In this document: positions 9,270 through 20,653 of the stretch, piece by piece
Layout of the letters: the number at the start of each line of letters is the position of its first letter
Numbering within the stretch: position 1 is the first letter of the stretch
Assembly: GCA_016716965.1 (NCBI GenBank)
Contig: JADJUP010000017.1
Coordinates: 1-64,000 of the forward strand
Source of the DNA: Sulfuritalea sp.
Lineage (GTDB): Bacteria > Pseudomonadota > Gammaproteobacteria > Burkholderiales > Rhodocyclaceae
Reading direction: 5' to 3'
DNA length: 64,000 bases
Made by a program: the position numbers and the translations under genes
Notes under the pieces: model-generated
Told to the model about the DNA's origin: nothing
Databases searched by the model: none
The model's input: the letters and a program-made list of their open reading frames with translations, nothing else

Positions 9270-9431
9270 ATGATCCCCGGTTCTGGTTCCAGCCCGATGC
9301 CCGTATCTGCCGGCATCGGCTTTCCATGACGCCGGTTTCTGAGTGACCTGAATAATGATAACCGGCATTCGTTGCAGCATGGCGCCCGCATCCGCGGGCC
9401 TTGACTTTCCCAGAATCCCGGTCTGAGTGAT

Positions 9432-9450
<19 letters not shown>
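9270..9450 (+). repeat. Two diverged tandem copies of an 84-bp secA leader unit
   Basis: ATGAT(A/C)(A/C)CCGG recurs at 9270, 9355 and 9438, the last inside the secA start, with periods of 85 and 83 bases. The first two copies each open a short reading frame (9270-9329, 19 codons; 9355-9426, 23 codons) with related peptides (shared patterns MI-G, SAG and FP). Each copy holds a GC hairpin. The second frame ends 5 bases before the secA ATG. Confidence 0.6.
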
Positions 9451-12161
<2,711 letters not shown>

Positions 12162-12171
12162 GGACATCGAC

Positions 12172-13257
12172 TTGCTGTCCGGCGTGAGCCGCGATGCGCC
12201 CACCCTGCGCGAGGATGGGGACAGCATCGTCATCCTCGACCAGACCCTGCTGCCGGGGCAGACCGCCTTTGTTTCCTTGCGCAGCCTCGATGACGCCGCC
12301 CACGCCATACGCGTCATGCAGGTGCGCGGCGCGCCGCTGATCGGTGCCATCGCAGCCTACGGCGTGGCGCTCGGCCTGGCCGACGGCGACGCGGACGATG
12401 CGCGCCTGGCCCACGTGATCGACACCCTGGCTGCGACGCGGCCCACTGCCGTCAATCTGCACTGGGCGCTGGCGCGCATGCGGCGCGTGCTGCAGGAGTC
12501 GGCGCCGGCGGCACGGCGCGAACTGGCTTGGCGCGAAGCACGGGCGATCGCCGAAGAAGACCAGGCGGCGAATGCCGCGATAGGGCAGCATGGATTGCCG
12601 CTTATTGCGGCAATCCATGCTGCCTTCGGCAACGAGAAGGACAATCCCCCCAGCCCCCTTCCCGCGGAAGGGGGTGGCTATTTCAGGCAGGCTGCGCCTG
12701 CAACTGTCAACGTCATGACCCATTGCAATGCCGGTCGCCTGGCCACGGTCGATCACGGCACGGCACTGGCGCCGATCTATGCCGCCCATGCCGCGGGTTT
12801 GCCGGTACACGTCTGGGTGTCCGAGACGCGGCCGCGCAACCAGGGCCTGCTCACGGCCTGGGAACTGCGCGAAGCCGGCGTGCCGCATACGCTGATCGCC
12901 GACAACGCCGCCGGCCTGCTCATGATGCAGGGCAGGGTTGACCTGGTGATCGTCGGCGCCGACCGCATTGCCGCCAACGGCGATTCGGCGAACAAGGTCG
13001 GCACTTACCTCAAGGCACTGGCGGCGCGCGCGAACGGCGTGCCGTTCTACGTCGCGGCGCCGCTGTCGACCATCGATTTTGCGTGCCCGACGGGAGCGGA
13101 CATCCCGATCGAGGAGCGTGCCGCGGAAGAACTCGGCGCCGGCACCACGCCGGTTGCCAACCCCGCCTTCGACGTGACGCCGGCGACATTGATCGACGGC
13201 ATAGTTTCCGAGCGCGGCGTGGCGCCGGCGGGCAAGCTGATGCGGTGGAAATCGTGA
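12172..13257 (+). CDS. mtnA: S-methyl-5-thioribose-1-phosphate isomerase (with internal insertion)
   Basis: Interconverts methylthioribose-1-phosphate and methylthioribulose-1-phosphate in 5'-deoxynucleoside salvage. The N-terminal VRGAPLIGAIAAYG, the catalytic Cys region MTHCNAGRLATVDHGTA, and the catalytic Asp segment LVIVGADRIAANGD are all visible. 361 aa. About 33 residues between QHGLPLI and MTHCNAG are not family sequence: they come from a perfect 18-bp hairpin and a CCCCCTTCC/GGAAGGGGG hairpin inserted in frame (12584-12709). The start is a TTG at 12172 or a GTG at 12184. The TGA overlaps the next gene's GTG (GTGA). Confidence 0.92.
   Translation: MLSGVSRDAPTLREDGDSIVILDQTLLPGQTAFVSLRSLDDAAHAIRVMQVRGAPLIGAIAAYGVALGLADGDADDARLAHVIDTLAATRPTAVNLHWALARMRRVLQESAPAARRELAWREARAIAEEDQAANAAIGQHGLPLIAAIHAAFGNEKDNPPSPLPAEGGGYFRQAAPATVNVMTHCNAGRLATVDHGTALAPIYAAHAAGLPVHVWVSETRPRNQGLLTAWELREAGVPHTLIADNAAGLLMMQGRVDLVIVGADRIAANGDSANKVGTYLKALAARANGVPFYVAAPLSTIDFACPTGADIPIEERAAEELGAGTTPVANPAFDVTPATLIDGIVSERGVAPAGKLMRWKS
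12584..12674. repeat. Inserted double hairpin inside mtnA
   Basis: A perfect 18-bp inverted repeat (12584-12601 with 12607-12624, loop TTATT) is followed by a 9-bp GC stem (12654-12662 with 12666-12674). Together with flanking bases up to about 12709 they interrupt the mtnA family alignment without breaking the frame. Confidence 0.65.
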
Positions 13258-13922
13258 GCGGCCGCAACGCGGAACTCGCCGCGACAGTCCTCGCCACGGC
13301 GCGTGCGATGAATGCCTCGGGCGTCAACCGCGGCAGCGCGGGCAACGTCAGCGCGCGCTGCAAGGACGGCTTCATCATCACGCCGACCGGCATGGCCTAT
13401 GAAGCCTGCACCGACAGGGACATGGTGAAAGTTATGCGAAGCGGTATCCAGGCGGACGGCGCCGACGGAACGGCGACAGGAACCCGCAAGCCGTCGTCCG
13501 AATGGCGTTTCCACCGCGACATCTATGCCGCGCGCCCGGAGGCCGGCGCCGTGGTGCACACCCACTCGCCGTTCGCCACGGCGCTGGCCTGTCAGGGTCA
13601 GGGCATCCCGCCCTTTCATTACATGGTGGCGCGCTTCGGCGGCCGCGACGTGCGCTGTGCCGCCTACGCCACCTTCGGCAGCCAGGCGTTGTCCGACGCC
13701 ATCATTTCCGCCCTGAAGGGACGCAGCGCTTGCCTGATGGCGCATCACGGCATGGTGGTATTCGGCCGTGATTGCGATCACGCCCTGGCGCTGGCGGTGG
13801 AACTGGAAACGCTGTGCGAGCAGTACTGGCGCGTGCTCCAACTGGGTGCTCCGCGGCTGCTGCCGGAAGCCGAGATGAGTCGCGTGCTGGCCAAGTTCGC
13901 CACCTACGGCCAGCAGGACTGA
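13254..13922 (+). CDS. Class II aldolase, likely 5-methylthioribulose-1-phosphate (Ald2-type) aldolase
   Basis: 222 aa of the class II (fuculose-phosphate) aldolase fold. GSAGNVSARCKDGFIITPTG is the phosphate-binding region, HTHSPFAT supplies two metal-binding His, and AHHGMV supplies the third. Overlap with mtnA (GTGA) means the two are co-translated. The pairing fits the DHAP shunt, in which MtnA makes the ribulose-1-phosphate and an Ald2-type aldolase splits it to DHAP and a (methylthio)acetaldehyde. That function is inferred from context. The MtnB dehydratase is a relative in the same superfamily and the main alternative. A GTG at 13245 is another possible start. Confidence 0.8.
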   Translation: MSGRNAELAATVLATARAMNASGVNRGSAGNVSARCKDGFIITPTGMAYEACTDRDMVKVMRSGIQADGADGTATGTRKPSSEWRFHRDIYAARPEAGAVVHTHSPFATALACQGQGIPPFHYMVARFGGRDVRCAAYATFGSQALSDAIISALKGRSACLMAHHGMVVFGRDCDHALALAVELETLCEQYWRVLQLGAPRLLPEAEMSRVLAKFATYGQQD

Positions 13923-13938
13923 GCGCGCCGGACGCCGC

Positions 13939-14937
13939 CTAGGCGGCGTGGTAGGCCGTCACCCGCTCAACCTCATTCTTCGAGCCGAGAATCACCGGCA
14001 CGCGCTGGTGCAATTTCTCCGGCGGGATGTCGAGGATGCGCCGCCGCCCGTCGGTCGCCGCGCCGCCCGCCTGTTCGACGATGAAGGCCATCGGGTTGGC
14101 TTCGTACATCAGGCGCAGCTTGCCGCCCTGGGCGCGTGTCTTGCTGTCGATCGGGTACATGAAGATGCCGCCGCGACTCAGGATGCGATGCACGTCGGCC
14201 ACCATAGAGGCGACCCAGCGCATGTTGAAGTCCTGTCCGCGCGGGCCATCCTTGCCGGCGAGGAGTTCGTCGACGTAGCGCCTGACCGGTGCGTCCCAGT
14301 AGCGCGCGTTGGAGGAATTGATCGCGAACTCGCGGGTTTCCTCGGGGATCTTCACGTCGGCCTGGGTGAGGACGAAGCGGCCGAATTCGCGATCAAGCGT
14401 AAAGACGTTGACGCCGTCGCCGAGGGTCAGCACCAGCAGCGTGGTCGGTCCATACACGGCATAGCCGGCGCAGACCTGGCGAGTACCAGGCTGGAGGAAA
14501 GCCTGCTCGGTGGGGTCCATGCCCTCGGGACACTGAAGCACGGAGAAGATGGTGCCGACCGAGACATTGACATCGATGTTCGATGAGCCGTCGAGCGGAT
14601 CGAACAGCAGCAGGTATTCGCCCTTGGGGTAGCGGTTGGGAATGGCGTGCGGCATTTCCATTTCTTCCGAGGCCATGCCGGCGAGGTGCCCGCCCCATTC
14701 GTTGGCTTCGAGCAGGATCTCGTTCGATATCACGTCGAGCTTCTTCTGCACCTCGCCCTGTACGTTGTCGCTGCCGGCGCTGCCCAGCACCCCGGCCAGG
14801 CTGCCCTTGCCGATGGCGATGGAAATGGCCTTGCAGGCGCGGGAGACGACCTCGACCAGCAGGCGCAAATCCGGCGAGATCACGTTCTTGTCGCGTTGCT
14901 CCTCGATCAGGAAGCGGGAGAGGGTCATGTGGCGCAT
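13939..14937 (-). CDS. fbp: Fructose-1,6-bisphosphatase class 1
   Basis: Gluconeogenic and Calvin-type phosphatase converting fructose-1,6-bisphosphate to fructose-6-phosphate. The metal- and substrate-binding motif LFDPLDGSSNIDVN is clear, as is YMYP-type GGIFMYPIDSKTRAQGGKLR with the conserved Lys and Arg. 332 aa from the ATG at 14937 (MRHMTLSRFL). A second ATG lies 9 bases on. The longer upstream extension has no family similarity. Convergent with the aldolase gene, it has a consensus -10 box just upstream. Confidence 0.96.
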   Translation of the reverse strand: MRHMTLSRFLIEEQRDKNVISPDLRLLVEVVSRACKAISIAIGKGSLAGVLGSAGSDNVQGEVQKKLDVISNEILLEANEWGGHLAGMASEEMEMPHAIPNRYPKGEYLLLFDPLDGSSNIDVNVSVGTIFSVLQCPEGMDPTEQAFLQPGTRQVCAGYAVYGPTTLLVLTLGDGVNVFTLDREFGRFVLTQADVKIPEETREFAINSSNARYWDAPVRRYVDELLAGKDGPRGQDFNMRWVASMVADVHRILSRGGIFMYPIDSKTRAQGGKLRLMYEANPMAFIVEQAGGAATDGRRRILDIPPEKLHQRVPVILGSKNEVERVTAYHAA

Positions 14938-14971
14938 GCTGGACGGGTACCGGCGGAGGGTGGGATGCCAA

Positions 14972-14977
14972 ATTATA
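14972..14977 (-). promoter_or_regulatory. fbp -10 box
   Basis: A perfect TATAAT on the minus strand, 34 bases before the fbp ATG. No convincing -35 hexamer at 17 bp is seen. Confidence 0.5.
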
Positions 14978-15162
14978 CCGGCACGCCCGACAGCCAAGCA
15001 GGCCGGCAATGGGCGGTGGGAGGCGGCGGGAGGCGACGGAGGGGCCGCGGTTCGTCGTGCCAGGGAGCCCGGTCCCGTGGTCGACACCTGCGTCGGAATG
15101 GGTAAGATGCCGGTGCGCGAAGACGTTCAATCCGCCAACCAGCGATTTACCAAGGAAAGCTC

Positions 15163-17058
15163 ATGACCCGACCGGACTGGCTGTCCACTGAGCGGTTTCG
15201 CAAGACCTGGCAGTTTCTCGCCGTGACAGTGCTTGCCCTGGTCGTGTCCCTTGGCAGCGAGCGCCTGGGCTGGCTGCAGGATTACGAGAACATCTACTAC
15301 GACTACTGGCACCAGTTGGCGGGCAAGCGTCGGGACGCCCAGCATGCCGCGGTGATCGCGGTGGACGACGATACGCTGCTGCAATACAAGGACGATCCGC
15401 TGGCATTCTGGCAGCCGATCTTCGCCGTCGCGATGCAGAACCTGACCGATGCCGGCGTCAAGTCCATCGGCCTCGATTTCATCTACGCGGTAAGTGCGGA
15501 AGCCTGGCTGCGCAAGCTGAACCTCCCGGACAGCGAGGTGTCGCGCAACTACGATTCGCCGTTTCGCGGCCAGTTGGCGCAAGGCGGCAAGATACTCATC
15601 GCGCAGCTGGTCGAGACCTCGCAGGGCGACATGGAGGTCATGGGGCCGCCGCAGGAGCACCTGCTGATGCTGCCCAACGGTGCCCATGACACGGGGATTG
15701 CCAACCTATACCCGGACAGCGACAAGCTGGTGCGCACCTTTTATCCGGTGGTGATATCCGATCCCCAGTTTCCGGGTGTCGGCTTCGCCATGCAACTGGT
15801 GTTGCGTGCTACCGGCGGCGACAGCCTGGCAGAGGGCTGGACCTTCGCCGGCGAAACCTATCCGCGAACCCGCGAGCGACGGCGCATCGGCTACGTCGGT
15901 CCGCCGGGAACCATGCTTACCGTCTCGATGAGCAAGCTGTTGCGCCCCGATGCCCTGGCCGATCCCGAGGTGCAGAAGCTGAAGGGGCGCTCGGTAATCA
16001 TTGCGCCGAACAACATCGGCACCTCGGATCGCCATTTTTCGCCGTACTCGCGCGTACTGCCGGGGTATTCGACCGAGCCGATGATAGGCGGAGAAATCCA
16101 TGCGAATGCGATCGAGACGATCCTTTCCGGAATCTATCCGCGCAACCTGTCACTCTGGCTGGCCTGGCCGGCGCTCGTCCTGGTGCTGGTAGCCGCGGTG
16201 GCGTTATACCTGCGCCTGCACCCGGCGGGAGGCCTTGGCGTCGGGCTCGGATTGTCGCTGCTGATCCTGGTTCCGGCCTATGTTTTGTTCCAGAAGGACC
16301 TGCTGCTGCCGGTTGCACCATTCCATATCGCACTGGCGACGGCCTATCTGGGGACGCTGGCATTGCGCCTGACCGGCGAGGAAAGGCAGCGTGCCCACCT
16401 CAAGTCGATGTTCGGACAATACGTTTCCGACGTGGTCGTCGACAAGCTGATCGCCGAGGGCCAGCGCCCGAACCTGAGCGGCGAAAAACTCGAAGTGACG
16501 GTGCTGTTCTCGGATATCCGCAACTTCACGACCATTTCGGAAAAGCTTGATGCCGAGGAAGTCGTCGAAATGCTGAACGCCTATTTCGGCCTGACCTGCG
16601 AACCGATCCTGGAACAGGGGGGCATGGTGAACAAGTTCATCGGTGACGCCGTCATGGCGGTGTTCGGTTCGCCGGTGCATTACCCCGACCACGCGCGCCG
16701 CGCGCTGCTGGCGGCGCAGGGCATGGCGCGCGAGGCGGAAGGCTTCAAGGCGTGGATGAAGCAGCGTTTTCCCGACCGGGGCCTGCCCGAGTTCGGCATC
16801 GGCATCGGCGTGCACACGGGGCCGGCGGTCATGGGCGACATCGGTTCAATCAAGCGGCGCGAATTCACGGCGATCGGCGATACCGTGAATGCGGCGTCGC
16901 GCCTGGAGGGAGTGACCAAGGATATGGGTTGCGTCGTGGCGGCCAGCGCCGCGGCGATCAAGGCCGGAGGAGAGGGGATTCGCACCGGGCGCCGCCAGGT
17001 CATCCAGGTCAAGGGCAAGGCCGAGCCGATCGAAGTTTTCGAAGTGCTGGTGGATTGA
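15163..17058 (+). CDS. CHASE2-domain class III adenylate cyclase
   Basis: 631 aa inner-membrane signal transducer. An N-terminal transmembrane helix (about 13-30) precedes an extracytoplasmic CHASE2 sensor (about 35-320, containing AVIAVDDDTL and KSIGLDFIYA). Three closely spaced helices (about 325-400) are followed by a class III cyclase domain (about 440-600). Metal-binding Asp451 (VLFSDIRNF) and Asp495 (KFIGDAVMAVFG) are intact, the Lys in NKFIGD favours ATP, and transition-state Asn and Arg are in NAASRLE. It is expected to make cAMP in response to a periplasmic cue. It is the first gene of the block that continues with the caspase-like and secretion genes. Confidence 0.9.
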   Translation: MTRPDWLSTERFRKTWQFLAVTVLALVVSLGSERLGWLQDYENIYYDYWHQLAGKRRDAQHAAVIAVDDDTLLQYKDDPLAFWQPIFAVAMQNLTDAGVKSIGLDFIYAVSAEAWLRKLNLPDSEVSRNYDSPFRGQLAQGGKILIAQLVETSQGDMEVMGPPQEHLLMLPNGAHDTGIANLYPDSDKLVRTFYPVVISDPQFPGVGFAMQLVLRATGGDSLAEGWTFAGETYPRTRERRRIGYVGPPGTMLTVSMSKLLRPDALADPEVQKLKGRSVIIAPNNIGTSDRHFSPYSRVLPGYSTEPMIGGEIHANAIETILSGIYPRNLSLWLAWPALVLVLVAAVALYLRLHPAGGLGVGLGLSLLILVPAYVLFQKDLLLPVAPFHIALATAYLGTLALRLTGEERQRAHLKSMFGQYVSDVVVDKLIAEGQRPNLSGEKLEVTVLFSDIRNFTTISEKLDAEEVVEMLNAYFGLTCEPILEQGGMVNKFIGDAVMAVFGSPVHYPDHARRALLAAQGMAREAEGFKAWMKQRFPDRGLPEFGIGIGVHTGPAVMGDIGSIKRREFTAIGDTVNAASRLEGVTKDMGCVVAASAAAIKAGGEGIRTGRRQVIQVKGKAEPIEVFEVLVD

Positions 17059-17118
17059 CGAATCGGGGAACCGGGAGCCGGTGCGGACAGTCGACGCCAG
17101 ACAAAAGTCGTTGAGGTC

Positions 17119-17146
17119 TTGAATTTCGTGGTTTGGGTGGGATAAT
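17119..17146 (+). promoter_or_regulatory. Probable promoter of the caspase operon
   Basis: A -35 like TTGAAT (17119-17124) and a -10 GATAAT (17141-17146) are separated by 16 bp. They lie 47 bases before the ATG at 17193, in the 134-base gap after the cyclase gene. Confidence 0.5.
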
Positions 17147-17192
17147 CAAAGGCCGGATTCGCTGGCTGGACAGTCTTCTCGTACATCTGACA

Positions 17193-19211
17193 ATGGCGAT
17201 CAGCAACAGTACTCATCCAATGTGGCTTCGGCCGGCTTCCGCGATTCGGCGCTGCATCGGCGTCGGCCTCGCATTGCTGACCCTGCTTGGCACCGGAGGC
17301 GCTCCCGCACAGGACCTCAATTCCGGGGGGCAGATTCCCGCGCAGGAATCACGCGTAGCGCTGATCATCGGCAACTCCGACTACAAGTCGGCGCCGTTGG
17401 AAAATCCCGCCAACGATGCCGCGGACCTGGCCAATGCCCTGGAAAGGCAGGGTTTCAAGGTGCTGGTGCGCGAAAACGTCGGCGAACGCGGACTCAAGGA
17501 GGCCGTGGATGTGTTTGCCAAGCACCTGAAGCAGGGCGGGATCGGACTGTTCTTCTTCGCCGGCCACGGCATTCAGTTGAAGGACCAGAATTTCCTGCTG
17601 CCGGTGGACATCGGCTTCGACAGTGAAGCCGACATTACCTTCAAGTCCGTCAGCGCGGAATACGTCCTGTCGCGCATGGCCGAGGCGGGAAATCGCATCA
17701 ACGTCGTGATCCTCGACGCCTGCCGCAACAATCCGTTCCAGCAATCTCGCAAGAACGTCAGCAAGGGCCTGGGCGTGATGAACGTCGGCCGCGCCGAGAA
17801 GGGGACCTTCATTGCGTATGCAACGTCGCCCGGCGCCACTGCGGCGGATGGCAGCGGACGCAATGGGCTGTACACAAAGCACTTGCTGCGCTCGCTGGAA
17901 ACCCGCGATTCCGACATCGACAAAGTGTTCGGCCGCGTGCGCACTGGCGTCGTCCAGGATACCGGTGGCGAGCAAGTGCCCTGGACGTCGAGTTCCGTGA
18001 TCGGAAGCTTCCACTTCGATGTCGTCGAGGATATGGCGGCCCTGCGTGGAGCGACTCAGCCCGCGGCCGCCAGACACGAGGCAGCGGCCGAGGCGGCCAC
18101 GGCGCCCTACGACCCGGTGCAGGAGAGGGCTTACTGGGAACGCATCAAGGATAGTCGCGTGGCGGCGGACTTCGTCGGTTACCTCGAGAAGTTCTCCGGT
18201 GCGCCGCGGGCGGCCTATGCCCGTTGGATGGCGACCAAGTATGGTGGCGTGGTGCCCGCGGCCGCGCGCCCCGCTCCGGTTGCGTCGCCGGCGCCCGAAC
18301 GCCTGGCGCTGGCAACGCCGTCTCTGCCGGCACAGCTACCGGCAGTCGGTGCCGTTTCCGGGGCGATTCCCTCTCCCGGTACCGTGATCCATGATTGTGC
18401 AGAGTGTCCCGAGCTTGTAGCGGTTCCGCCGGGGGAGTACACAATGGGCAGCGGACCAAAGGAAAGGTTGCGCGAGCCCGACGAGGAACCGGCGCATCGC
18501 GTACGCATTGCGACATCGATCGCGGTCGGCAAGTACGAAGTCACCCGGGGCCAGTATTCCGTTTTTTTCAAGGAAACCGGGCGTGAGCACAAACCCGGTT
18601 GCCATTCCACGCGCGGCGGATTTTTTCACAAGAATCCCAAGGCGACCTGGCAGAGTCCCGGTTTCGACCAGACGGACGATGATCCGGTCGTCTGCGTCAG
18701 TTGGGACGATGCCAAGGCATACCTCGCCTGGCTGGGCAAGAAGACCGCCAAGCAGTATCGGCTGCTCAATGAGTCCGAGTGGGAGTATGTGGCCCGCGCG
18801 GGCACCACCGGCAGCCATCACTGGACGGACGCGGATCGGGCGGCGACCTGCCGCTATGCCAGTGTCGCGGACACGTCATTCAAGAGCGTTTCGCCCGGGG
18901 CGCCAATGTTTCCGTGCAGCGACGGCTTTGCGTTTACCGCCCCGGTCGGCCGCTTCCCGGCCAATCCGTTCGGTATTCATGACGTGCTCGGCAACGCATG
19001 GGAATGGACCGAGGATTGCTGGAACGAGGGATATGCCGGCGCGCCTGCGCTCGCCGCGCCACGACTTGCCGGATCCTGCACGGAACGCGTGTTCCGCGGC
19101 GGGGCCTGGAACAGCGCGCCGTCGACGGTACGCGCCGCCTATCGCGACCGCGGATCGAAAGACGAGCGGCACGACAACCTCGGGTTCAGGGCTGCGCGTT
19201 CCCTGCCGTGA
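17193..19211 (+). CDS. Exported caspase-like (C14) protein with C-terminal FGE/SUMF1-type domain
   Basis: 672 aa. A signal peptide is likely in the first 40 residues (GVGLALLTLLGTGGAPAQ). A caspase p20-like domain starts at ESRVALIIGNSDY (about residue 52). The catalytic dyad is His125 (FFAGHGIQ) and Cys177 (ILDACRNNPF). A linker rich in Ala and Pro (about 290-390) leads to a formylglycine-generating-enzyme-like sulfatase-modifying domain (about 400-672), with MGSGPKE, GKYEVTRGQY, ESEWEYVARAG, GNAWEWTEDCW and FRGGAWN. FGE-like domains often bind ligands rather than catalyse. An ATG at 17220 is an alternative start. The gene shares GTGA with the next one. Confidence 0.88.
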   Translation: MAISNSTHPMWLRPASAIRRCIGVGLALLTLLGTGGAPAQDLNSGGQIPAQESRVALIIGNSDYKSAPLENPANDAADLANALERQGFKVLVRENVGERGLKEAVDVFAKHLKQGGIGLFFFAGHGIQLKDQNFLLPVDIGFDSEADITFKSVSAEYVLSRMAEAGNRINVVILDACRNNPFQQSRKNVSKGLGVMNVGRAEKGTFIAYATSPGATAADGSGRNGLYTKHLLRSLETRDSDIDKVFGRVRTGVVQDTGGEQVPWTSSSVIGSFHFDVVEDMAALRGATQPAAARHEAAAEAATAPYDPVQERAYWERIKDSRVAADFVGYLEKFSGAPRAAYARWMATKYGGVVPAAARPAPVASPAPERLALATPSLPAQLPAVGAVSGAIPSPGTVIHDCAECPELVAVPPGEYTMGSGPKERLREPDEEPAHRVRIATSIAVGKYEVTRGQYSVFFKETGREHKPGCHSTRGGFFHKNPKATWQSPGFDQTDDDPVVCVSWDDAKAYLAWLGKKTAKQYRLLNESEWEYVARAGTTGSHHWTDADRAATCRYASVADTSFKSVSPGAPMFPCSDGFAFTAPVGRFPANPFGIHDVLGNAWEWTEDCWNEGYAGAPALAAPRLAGSCTERVFRGGAWNSAPSTVRAAYRDRGSKDERHDNLGFRAARSLP

Positions 19212-20653
19212 CCAGTCGTCGAGATGACCCGTCGCGCCGCGGCGAACCGCGCAGCCCGTTGCGACGCAGCCTGTTGCTGGGCGGGAGCGCCGGCCTGGCG
19301 CTGGGCTCCATGTCGATTTCCCCGAACCTGCTGGCGCAGACGGGCGGCGACCCGGTGCAGGACATCTATGCGCCGCGGGTCAAATATGCCCTGCTGATCG
19401 GCAACCGCGATTATCCGAATCGCAAGGATATTGCCCCGGCCCACAAGAACGTCACCGACCTCAAAAACGTCCTCGAATACTACGAATTCAAGGTCAAGGA
19501 TTATCGTGACCTCGATGCATTGGGAATGCTGCGGGTCATGACCGAATTCGCTGCGGAACTCCGCAGTGTCGGCGAGGGCAACCTGCCGGGTTCCGTCGCC
19601 GTGGTGTTTTATTTCTGCGGGCATGGCTTTCAGTCGGCTGGCCGCAATTTTCTGGTGCCGGCTGGCATTGATCCCTCGTCGGAGAAGGCACTCAGTGCTT
19701 CACTGCGCCTGAACGAAGACATTCTGGTGGCATTGCCGCAGCGCTATCCCGGCATCAGCATTGCGCTGATCGACGCCTGTCGCACCGATCCCTTGATTCG
19801 GCGGGGCGTGGATGACTTCAACCAGATCGTCGCCCCCGAGGGGATGCTGGTGTTTTTCGCCACACGTGCCGGGCGTCCGGCCCTGGCGCCGATCAGCCCG
19901 GATCGCAACACTTTTTTTGCCGGCGCCCTGGTGGATGTGCTGCGTGATGCCAATGGCGTGACGCCGGTCGATGATCTGTTCCGGATCGCCGCCTTCGAGT
20001 GCCAGGCAAGGGTGAAAGCCGAGTTCGACAAGGTCAAGCTGACCATTCCGCCGCAGTTTCCGGAAAGCACCGGCAATTTGCGCGGCCGCTTCGTGATCCG
20101 CAACCGCCAGCTCGAACTGCTCCGGTCGCGCAAGGGGCCGACGCTGATCGGGGTCGATTCCAACCTGATGGAGCAGCGCTGGCAGGCCATCCAGGAGACC
20201 CTGCGACCGGCACGCCTGATCCGGCTCTGCCAGGACTTCGAGAGGGACTTTCCGGCCAGCGAGTTCAGCCAGCAGGTCCGGGTCACGATCAGTGGCGCCC
20301 AACAGGCGCTGGACAGCCAGCGTTCGGCGCGCATCTCCGGCGACCTCTTCGTCGAGGCGGCCGGCGACAAGGGCTACCGCGACGACTTGCTCAAGGCCTT
20401 GCGTGGCGACAAGGACGCCGCGCACCGGATTGCGATTGCCTATCGCGATGGGGTTTCCGGTGTTGCCGCCAATCCTCGACGCACGGAACAGTGGCTGCGC
20501 TTTGCCGCGGAACTCGGCAACGGTATTGCCAGTTGGGAGCTATCGGAAATTTACAACCAGAGCGACCAGGTCGGCGACGCCGCGAGGTTCGAGAAAAAGG
20601 CTCTCGACCTTGGTTACCGTCCGCCACCGAGATTGGCCACGCGTGGATACTGA
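19208..20653 (+). CDS. Exported caspase-like (C14) protein with Sel1-like C-terminus
   Basis: 481 aa from a GTG that overlaps the previous stop. The N-terminus is twin-arginine-like or Sec-like (SPLRRSLLLGGSAGLALGS). A caspase domain begins at KYALLIGNRDYPN, with catalytic His139 (YFCGHGFQS) and Cys191 (LIDACRTDP). The C-terminal 110 residues form a Sel1/TPR-like helical region (RGDKDAAHRIAIAYRDG, ELGNGIASWELSEIY) ending in ATRGY. It is tightly coupled to the first caspase gene, so both are probably made together. The two catalytic residues being intact argues for an active peptidase, which is an inference. Confidence 0.87.
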   Translation: MTSRRDDPSRRGEPRSPLRRSLLLGGSAGLALGSMSISPNLLAQTGGDPVQDIYAPRVKYALLIGNRDYPNRKDIAPAHKNVTDLKNVLEYYEFKVKDYRDLDALGMLRVMTEFAAELRSVGEGNLPGSVAVVFYFCGHGFQSAGRNFLVPAGIDPSSEKALSASLRLNEDILVALPQRYPGISIALIDACRTDPLIRRGVDDFNQIVAPEGMLVFFATRAGRPALAPISPDRNTFFAGALVDVLRDANGVTPVDDLFRIAAFECQARVKAEFDKVKLTIPPQFPESTGNLRGRFVIRNRQLELLRSRKGPTLIGVDSNLMEQRWQAIQETLRPARLIRLCQDFERDFPASEFSQQVRVTISGAQQALDSQRSARISGDLFVEAAGDKGYRDDLLKALRGDKDAAHRIAIAYRDGVSGVAANPRRTEQWLRFAAELGNGIASWELSEIYNQSDQVGDAARFEKKALDLGYRPPPRLATRGY

